Shown piece after piece: positions 56,622-64,000 of a stretch of DNA of 64,000 nt. Every line of letters starts with the position of its first letter. Position 1 is the first letter of the stretch. Source of the DNA: Haliclystus octoradiatus (Eukaryota > Cnidaria > Staurozoa > Stauromedusae > Haliclystidae). The translations under genes were made by a program, and so were the position numbers. The notes beneath the pieces are model-generated. The model searched no databases and was not told the DNA's origin. It saw only the letters and a program-made list of their open reading frames with translations. The stretch is taken from positions 7,844,021 to 7,908,020 of the forward strand of contig OU744452.1 of NCBI GenBank assembly GCA_916610825.1. Direction: 5' to 3'.

Positions 56622-56753
56622 CAAGCGCCGTTTTATTTTGCTATGAATTTAATAACATCAAATCAAATCATTTGATGACCATTAATGGATAATGAGTAGA
56701 AAGATTTATAGCAGTGATGAAAACAATTGGTTCAATTACGTGATATAAAAGTG

Positions 56754-57302
56754 ATGTCGTTAATAAAACGACATTTACCGGCAAATTTGCTATCATCAGA
56801 TACGCATTTGGACATCTCATCATCATCAGTTGCTGCTATAACTCCTAATACAAGTACTAACGATAGTAATGAAGCAACCGAAACAGACAGACTTGTGTTA
56901 CCGACAGTTTTACAGGCATCCTTATCGTCATCATCTACATCAGTCACAACTTCATTTGGCGACGATCAGCTACAACAACATGCCGAGTTATCATTTAACG
57001 TTGATTATTTAGGATTTGATCAACTGTCTGAAGCACAATCATTACCTGTTATTATGGAGACATTGAAACGTATTAAGAAGGAACAAACAAATCGTCCTAT
57101 ACGTGTCGATTTTATTATCCGTGATGGGTTGTTACGAGTATCAAATGTTGAACAAGGTTCACTGTTAATCACGGCACCTCTCTATGCTGTAGCTTATTGT
57201 GCACAGGAACACCTGAGAGGATTCGATTCAGCTTTTGCTATTAATATCACAAGCAAGCGTATCCATTATTGTCATATTTTTGAAGCAGGCTCTCGTCTTG
57301 AA
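56754..57302 (+). CDS. PTB-ankyrin gene exon 1: N terminus and most of the PTB domain
   Basis: The start is the ATG at 56754 (MSLIKRHLPANLL); an upstream in-frame TTG is not a likely start in an animal. PTB features: FNVDYLGF at the first strand, an amphipathic helix (SLPVIMETLKRIKK), IRVDFIIRDGLLRV, then ITAPLYAVAYCAQ, FDSAFAINI and IHYCHIFEA, the typical 'I..C..D...F.FI......CHVF' region. The exon ends at GAA|GTAAGT in phase 0, just before the final PTB helix. Confidence 0.85.
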
Positions 57303-60300
57303 GTAAGTTTGATCCGTTCTTGAAATAGCAACATAGGTCTATAGACCTGGTGTATTTAATTGGGTCGCAGGTAGTAGTTAGTAGTGAATAGTAGCTATTA
57401 TTCAATTACCATTACTGCTATTAGAGGTTTACCGCCGTATATGCGTTGACACAGGGACACGATTAAAAGTGTAAGCTGGAGGGATGTATATCTCTATTAT
57501 TTGGTGCCCTTGAAATTTGAACTTGAATTTGCTTAAGACCTCAAATATTTTAAATTCATGGTTTCCCTCCTATTTTATTATATATCTTTATGTTCACACG
57601 CCAATGGATTACTTTAAGATATATATGTAAGATCTACTGCAAATAAAATCTTTCATCTAACTGTGAATTTACAACTATAATTTGAAAAATGTCTATGAAA
57701 AGTTATGAAATGTTTGATAAATCAGTTTATATATAACAATCCTGTTTTTACTGCTATTTTTGTATGAATGTCAAACGTATTGTAAACACACTGAAAACGT
57801 ACTGAACATCTAATGAAAATGGCTTACGGTATTACCATTGTTGATATATACTAAAAATGACTAGAATGAAAAAGTACTTAAAATCCTCATAAAATTTTTT
57901 TAAAAATTTTGACATTTCACTGAAAGTCTATATTGAAAAGCAACTTACCTACTCAGTTTTCAGTAAGATCTCAATGTTTCAAAATGTATAGTGTTTACAA
58001 TAATACTCAACAAATTTCAACATCAAATTCGCCCACTCCTCCTACAGTCCTATACATGGGTATGATGTTTGCTGCTTGTTTCTATTTGAAAAATTCTAAA
58101 GATCAATATATTCTATTGTATGTTATTGTTTGTTCTTATAGGCATCAAGCATTGTTCGTGCAGTTGCCGTCTCGTTTAAATCAGTGGGGCGTCTTTTGAG
58201 AGAGCGTAGAGAACGCGTAAGGGAGCTAGAGTCAACAAACTCTTTAAAATCATATGATTCAAGAATAAGAACCGATTCCGAGGGCTCTAAAAGTAGATTC
58301 CAGATTGAGCGTGATAGTTCATCAGAAAAACCATCTAATGGAATAACACGTGATCACAATGAAGAAAGTCGTGTTATGTCAACAAGACTAGGTACAGGTC
58401 CTGTGCAAAGGATTTCTGATGTGGAGACTACAGTTTTGATCCATTCAGCTGTTAGAAATAACCAGCCTGGATCCGTTTCTAGTAGTGATAATGAAGTAAT
58501 CCCAGAGTATAAACCTGTATACGAGCAAACAGTTTTGACCACAACCAGTAACCAAGATGTGGCTAGAAGGTAGGATCTCCATTTGATAAAAGCCTGATAC
58601 AGCGGTCACAATTTATAAAAATCACCTGCTAATAGCGACGTTCATACCATACCACATTGGTTTGTTCGTATAATAGCACGTTGAGTATATCTTTTGGGAT
58701 ATTTATACATTTTACAAAATGTCTTAATGGAATTTTAATACCTTATTGCAACGTTATTAACATTGTCGTATGGCTTATGAATGAGCTCCAAAGTTGATTT
58801 ACTGTGATGAATCCATTTTGCCTATCCCCCATATGTGTTTGGTTGCTATATATTGATGTAAACCAGGGGCCTGCATGTTCTTGGGTTCAACCCCTGCCAG
58901 GAAAGGCCCCGGGGAAGGGCATCCAGCCAGATTAACAAATTGCAGAAAGACTAACAAATTAATTAACCAAGCACTCCGATGAAAGAAGCTTATGAGAAAA
59001 AGATAAATAAAAACATTTATATGTGTTACTGATATTCCCGGGGATATTCCTCATGAAGTAAATTAATGTCATTATAAATTTTATTTTGTTAATTTTACAT
59101 GCTAAAATATCTTATTTCTATCTACTTATAGTTCTAAATCTATCTCAACTGCTTCACTTTTCAAATTAGCAGTTAATGCTATAAATCGGTAAGCATAATT
59201 TAGACAAGAGAATGCTCAAACTTTAAGCGAATTTCAGACTTTATAATTTTCAATCCTTGTCCCTTTTATTGGAATTTGTTAAGAATTGTAAAAAGTCTGT
59301 AGTATCCAATTATTTTTGTCATTTGGGTTCACATGATTATAATTATATTTTGATTCAATAACTTATTGAAAATTGATTTGTTCCTAGCATCTCACATACA
59401 TGGCCGTAAGTCACATTCCCCCGCATCCCCGTAATAATAATTTTTCAGTCAAACTTTGACCGATTTTGAAACGAAAAATTGTAAAAATCGGACAATTTTG
59501 AAGGTATTACAGCACTGAAGCTCCCAAACATTCAAATGATACACCTTTATTTGGACAAAATGAGCATTTAGTCGGGTAAAATCGAGACATTTTTTTCTTG
59601 TTAGAAGCAAGTAGTAAGGCCGTGAACCCAGATGAAGGGACGCTTTGCTATGAATGACTTTCCGTAAGAATATTACAAGACAGTTGATAAACTTGAATGC
59701 TCACAACAAGAGCTTCTTGATAAATAAAATAGATTTTGTCACAATTATATATAAATAATGTTTTCAGCAATCGTCTCAACATTATTTCCTTTGTTTTGAT
59801 TATGAATTGTTTTTTATTCTTTTTTTTTCAGAGATGACAAAGAATCACTTATACGTTGCCTTGACGATGGTCTCAGTATAAATGCTGAAAATCAACACAA
59901 CGCAAGTTTGCTACATCACGCAGTCACGTGGAGTCGAACTGCAATTGTTACGTATCTTCTCGAAAGGTAATTTCTCAAATGAATCAACGAAATGTTTGCA
60001 CAATTGATACCATGCTATATTTGTTTATTCATATCCTTCTTCAGTCAAGCCTGTTTATTGCTCTTCATAAATTACCTTCCCCGCAAGGCCGCAAGGGAAG
60101 TTACGTCAGATGAAGTAATACATTATTGTATGCCGCAGCGTTTTTCAGTGTTAGTCTATAGTTCAATTATTCTACATAGCTCAATTATCAAAAGCTAAAA
60201 TCAACATTGACACATTATCAAAAACATAAATATGCTCCATCTATACGGAGGGAGATTTATTAGAAAGATGTGCGTCACATCGTTCCACTTTAGCAATCAC

Positions 60301-63300
60301 GAGGGGTAGGGGGGATTTGACGATCATAGACTATACAGTGTATATCTTATTTACTTATCCGGCATGCTGCACATCTTTGTCGGCTTTCTTATACTCTAAC
60401 ATCCCCCTTAGGCAGACAGTGTCAATTGTAAACGTCAGGGGAGTCATTTTATTTCAATAGCATTAAATTTTAAACCAATAATTTCAAATATTTGATCTCC
60501 TTATTCTTCTATATTTTTAATTTTATTAGGGGGGCTGATCCCAATTGGGAAGATGACAAAGACCAGACACCGTTACATTGCTCCGCTGCTATTGGAAAAC
60601 GTGCTATTACAAAGTTATTGTTGTTACACGGTGCTAATGTTAGAGCTAAAGACAGGAAATTGTGAGTTTGATTAATACCATTAAATTGTGGCAGCTCCGA
60701 ATGGATTGATGTTGGATTACAAAATTCAATGGAATTCCCAATCACAATCCAATTAGTCGCTTTTTTAATCCGAATTCAGTATTACTTGGTCATTGCAGAC
60801 AGGTGAACTTCTAAAAAATAGTTATAACTGTAATGCGCTCATTACAAATAATCAGAATGACCAATCACAGCTTAGCACTGAGGCGTTAATATTGATTCGT
60901 ACATCGCGGGGCACATCGTTTCACATGTAAATTATACCCATTTTTCTCAAGTGGTCTAGTGTATTCTGTTTATTGAAATAGATGACACAACGTTGCTAGT
61001 GCATCATTTCACTCACCGAAATTTTACAGGGCCCAGATGTAAAGTAGCGGAATAGTGGGCCTTGTAGAGCTAAGCTAGTCCCACTGGAGCAACCATGTTA
61101 GAATGTCATCTGAATATTTCGAAATCAATGACAAATCATGGTTCAAAATAAATTGCTTGTGTAGCGTACCAGCTGCTCTTATAAACCCCACTCTATGTAA
61201 TATTCCCTCAGATAAACGGAAATATCCCACCATGTAAAGACGTTTTGTGTTTGATACTAAATTGATCTGTTAATTGCATTCATAGTCGAACCCCACTTCA
61301 TTTGTGCGCTGGCTGTTTACAAAGTCTTGAAGTATCTTACATTCTTGTTGAGTTTGGCGCTAGAATTGAAGACAACGATTTGATTGGAACGAGGCCTGTT
61401 GATCTACAACTAGTAAGTATATTACATTACATTATATACGTCAATGAAATTCTAATCGTAGCCCAATCCAATTTTGATACTTGACAAGAACACGTCAATG
61501 TATTCAATAATTATAAGATGGGTGGTCTTGAGCCTAAAATTCTTTTTAAGCCTTTGGGAAATTCCTCAAATGTACTTCTATCGTTGTACACAGAGTTAGA
61601 CTGCTTATATCCTTTTTCATACCCATAGACTTGTGCTAAATCTGATCTTAATTGAGCCTTAGTTGAATATAATTGAATTAGTAATAATTGAATGATATTA
61701 ATTCTTTAAGTAATTAAAGTGATATTTGGTTATACCTTATAGGAACTACGTGAGATGCAAACCCGATTGATTCAATCTGCATGTGAAGCTTTTGCGTCAT
61801 CAGAGACGATACGGTCACGGTCAAGTTCCTCTTCATCTACTAAATCTTCATCTCTTGGTTCGCGTTATGTCAGAAAATCAAGTCAATTCTCACCGCTATT
61901 GATCAGAAAGAAGGAATCTGTTGGGGCCAGCGAGAGTGTGAATTTGGCCACATCGTTACCTACTGGATCGTTGATGTCCATGAAGAAGGATGAAGCAGCC
62001 ACCGTTTCAGGTAAAAATATACCCACCCTTCTACCCAACGGTGACCTCTATATTGGAACCGCCTTTATATATTAGGAGTTTCCTACAGCAGACACAGTTG
62101 TGATTGACAATTCCAGCGTCATTAAGACCTATCTGGACTACTTTTTCAATCATTCAAATCTTGTTTGCTGTATTGCAGGTGGAGAGGAAGGACTTGGTAA
62201 AGGCGTAGGTCGTATGTCAAAGGTCAAACAAAGCGGAAGTTTCAACTCATCTGATCATGTGACCAAGGTACGTCCCATTTATATCAAACTGTAAATTAAA
62301 ATTTCGAAAACTTTCTAAGATAACAGAAAATTACAATATAAGATAATATATACATATTTACTTGCAAGGGTTCTAAGCGCAGGAATTTTTAACTTCATGA
62401 AGCTTGATGCCAGATACGAGGATTTTTCTGATTTGGCACACTCCCATCAACGTACTGTAGGGAGCTACTGCCTGGGGCCCTAATTTCATAATTATTCATA
62501 ACTAATAAGTCTCTATGCTAGCAAACGTAGGCAGCGTCGTTTAAAGTCCCCAGCAAAGATAATTGATAGAAATGAATCATAACAGTCCATACGATTACAA
62601 CACTGAATTGTGCGGTCTGATTCACCAACTGTTACATTCTATTTTAGGAACGTGATGGCGATGTATTAAGTCCATCATTTTCAAAATTATTTAAAAGAGA
62701 TCCAGCTGCTGAATCACTTGATTTTCTTGTTACGTTATCAGCCAACCCAGAATGCCATGCATCTATTTTAGCCAATCTTTGTTTGCCAAAAGCATCAGGT
62801 ATGACGTAGCAATCTCATTATTTTCTTCTTCTTGTATCTTGTTTATCTCATCGATTCCACGTGTTTATTACCTTTAATTTAAGACGTATAAAATTTCTTA
62901 TTAAAAGGCTAATATATACGGGTTTTGCATTGGTTCGTCTCAAACTTCCTGCACAAGTAATCTGTATTTATTTCATCCTCGATAGGGAATCACAGTGTTA
63001 GGAAACGTTCGAATTTTTGAGTGTTCGGTCAACATTGGTGTGCCTTCATTTATATTCTTGCACCGTTAATCAACCAAGTAATTTAGGAATAGTTTTGTAG
63101 TTCTAGAATGTACGTTGAAGGATGAAGGATATAAAGCCCTACCCTTTATAACATATATCAAGCTTCAGCGTTTGTGATCTTTTTATTTAGACAGTGAAGG
63201 CTGTAGCAAAATATTGGATATGCCAATACTATGCCCATTAAGTATTATTTAGGGGTTGGCGACTGACGCGATTGTTTTGGTTTCAAAAAATTTCTTTTAA

Positions 63301-63715
63301 AACATCAGGGCAACATTGAATAATTACAGTATGCATATTTCCCAACACAAGTTTATTTCCCCTGGATAATGTAGCTCCTTATAGTTATTTTCTTCGAACA
63401 TTTTTTTCTAATGCACTTTTGATGGTTTCAATATAATCGTATTAGACAACGGTAATAGACAACGTTATCCGTGTTTTTCACAGATAAAATCGAATCATAT
63501 GTTAGATTTTAGTCAATGAATAGCTCGAATTTTTTAAGTTAGCAATGTTTGAGTACCAATCATCTAAATGTATTAAATTCCTTATTCGAAATTGAACTTG
63601 ACATCTTTTCTTTCACTGTATTGTCATAGGTCAGTTAGTTGCTTTGGCTTTACAAGACAATCCATGCATAGAACATCTTGAGAAAATCACAACTCTCATT
63701 AGCAATATGTTTAGT
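56754..63715 (+). CDS. PTB domain, ankyrin-repeat adaptor protein (3' end beyond window)
   Basis: Exons: 56754-57302, 58142-58569, 59132-59188, 59832-59966, 60530-60661, 61286-61412, 61743-62010, 62179-62267, 62648-62798 and 63630-63715, then a GTGAGT donor and presumably further exons. Phases agree at all joins, giving 674 codons. Order: Ser-rich N terminus (1-75), PTB domain (about 78-205), Ser/Arg-rich linker (206-330), four ankyrin repeats (about 333-476), Ser-rich segment (480-595) and a helical, perhaps armadillo-like part (from 596). PTB domains bind NPxY-type peptides or phospholipids; ankyrin repeats bind proteins. The product is therefore a cytoplasmic scaffold. In the known ANKS1 family the PTB follows the ankyrin repeats and SAM domains; here it comes first. 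I do not recognise a named orthologue. Confidence 0.85.
57303..58141 (+). other. Introns of the PTB-ankyrin gene
   Basis: The introns are 57303-58141, 58570-59131, 59189-59831, 59967-60529, 60662-61285, 61413-61742, 62011-62178, 62268-62647, 62799-63629 and the open one from 63716. Apart from the repeat at 59430-59600 and a tRNA-like 'gggttcaacccctgcc' near 58882, I see no feature in them. Small plus-strand frames inside (for example 57933-58199, 59928-60198) are mostly extensions of exons into introns. Confidence 0.55.
58142..58569 (+). CDS. PTB-ankyrin gene exon 2: last PTB helix and linker
   Basis: Acceptor gttcttatag; the first codons ASSIVRAVAVSFKSVGRLLR are the C-terminal PTB helix, running into a charged helix (ERRERVRELE). 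A polar linker with RDSSSEKPS and SSSDNEVIPEYKP follows. It has many possible Ser/Thr phosphorylation sites. The donor is agaag|gtagga in phase 2. Confidence 0.8.
59132..61412 (+). CDS. PTB-ankyrin gene exons 3-6: four ankyrin repeats
   Basis: Four exons (59132-59188, 59832-59966, 60530-60661, 61286-61412) encode the repeats. ANK1 is LFKLAVNAINRDDKESLIRC and LDDGLSINAEN. ANK2 is SLLHHAVTWSRTAIVTYLLE and RGADPN. ANK3 is TPLHCSAAIGKRAITKLLLL and HGANVRAKD. ANK4 is TPLHLCAGCLQSLEVSYILV and EFGARIEDND. Three joins are phase 2 and fall close to repeat boundaries; the last donor is phase 0. All acceptors and donors are canonical. The signature TPLH/GAN residues are present in ANK2-4. Confidence 0.85.
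59430..59600. repeat. Dispersed repeat, copy B (pair with 50880-51066)
   Basis: It shares the blocks listed for copy A and lies in the intron between PTB-gene exons 3 and 4, in the same orientation as copy A. Confidence 0.65.
61743..62267 (+). CDS. PTB-ankyrin gene exons 7-8: Ser-rich linker
   Basis: Exon 7 (61743-62010) starts with an amphipathic helix (ELREMQTRLIQSACEAF), then a Ser-rich basic stretch (SRSSSSSSTKSSS) with RKSSQFS and MSMKK. It ends phase 1 at tcag|gtaaaa. Exon 8 (62179-62267) reads GGEEGLGKGVGRMSKVKQSG and SFNSSDHVTK, ending phase 0 at aag|gtacgt. The region is likely disordered and phosphorylated. Confidence 0.75.
62648..63715 (+). CDS. PTB-ankyrin gene exons 9-10: helical C-terminal part (incomplete)
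   Basis: Exon 9 (62648-62798) reads ERDGDVLSPSFSKLFKRDPA, then ESLDFLVTLSANPECHASIL and ANLCLPKAS. Exon 10 (63630-63715) reads GQLVALALQDNPCIEHLEKI and TTLISNMFS. The spacing of Leu/Ala/Ile suggests paired helices like armadillo or HEAT repeats, but this is a weak call from 79 residues. The gene goes on past 63716 (GTGAGT donor). Confidence 0.7.
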
Positions 63716-64000
63716 GTGAGTTTATTGTAGCAATAAATCATTTTTTTGTAGTCAAATATCAACATGCACTATAGCCTTTGTATTCATGCTGATCCTCGTT
63801 TGAAGCTAGTGATCCCCTAACTATTCTGGAATGGAAAACAATGGAACTGCACTAATGTAATTGATCACAGTTCATGCCCAATCTGAGCCATCACGGTTGA
63901 AAATTTGAATGAATAATTTCTTTTGGAAGACACACTATACTGGTTTATATATAAGATTCTAACATTGGAACATTGGCCATGGGATTGAATGAATAGTTTG

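Noticed and set aside
56727..56753. Extended start of the PTB gene at a TTG codon
   Set aside because: Animal genes rarely start at TTG, and an ATG with acceptable context follows nine codons later at 56754.
58870..58930. tRNA-like gggttcaacccctgcc and GC-rich block in a PTB-gene intron
   Set aside because: A B-box-like string only; no A box or stems at the right spacing.
1..64000. CRISPR array, operon or prokaryotic mobile element
   Set aside because: The coding and splice structure is animal nuclear; the regular 186-192-bp repeats are coding repeats in one exon and not spacers with direct repeats.

Overview
The window is nuclear DNA of an animal, most likely an AT-rich marine invertebrate. 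The evidence is spliced genes with GT/AG introns, a phosphotyrosine-binding (PTB) plus ankyrin adaptor, non-LTR retrotransposons with an APE endonuclease, a tRNA-derived SINE, several fold-back DNA elements and a eukaryotic tRNA-Pro(AGG). The sequence does not fix the phylum. All exon joins below were made by hand from splice sites and reading phase; there is no transcript evidence.

Layout. (1) 1-7790: no host gene; a decayed non-LTR retrotransposon on the minus strand (about 2050-6290), split by an 881-bp element with inverted ends flanked by TA. (2) 7795-41670, minus strand: one giant gene. A signal-sequence exon (41583-41670), a 7.3-kb intron and a 23,952-nt exon (10325-34276) are followed by two small C-terminal exons, giving about 8,262 aa of Thr/Ser/Pro/Gln/Asn-rich mucin-like protein. 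At least four tandem repeat arrays lie in the big exon; the largest has about 39 units of 62-64 aa and carries a 1,671-bp higher-order duplication. (3) Intron 1 of that gene (34277-41582) holds three large fold-back elements, a hairpin MITE, a SINE copy and two decayed copies of the signal exon region. (4) 44188-52713, plus strand: a micro-exon gene starting with a signal peptide. All its internal exons are 33-99 nt, divisible by 3 and phase 1-1; it ends with a stop and an AATAAA. It lies head to head with the giant gene, 2.5 kb apart, and both products look secreted. (5) 52730-56700: LINE 3' remnants, a 98-bp duplication that copied half of the tRNA-Pro gene, a 360-bp fold-back element and a 91-nt near-perfect hairpin. 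(6) 56754 to beyond the window end, plus strand: an intracellular adaptor with a PTB domain, four ankyrin repeats, a Ser-rich linker and a helical, perhaps armadillo-like region; 10 exons seen.

The strongest candidate for something undescribed is the pair in (2) and (4): a giant repetitive secreted protein beside a micro-exon gene for a small secreted protein. A shared role in mucus, cuticle, adhesive or extracellular matrix is inference only. A further point is that one alternative micro-exon (49889-49939) can only be read if its two preceding neighbours are skipped, because joining either of them to it creates a TGA.
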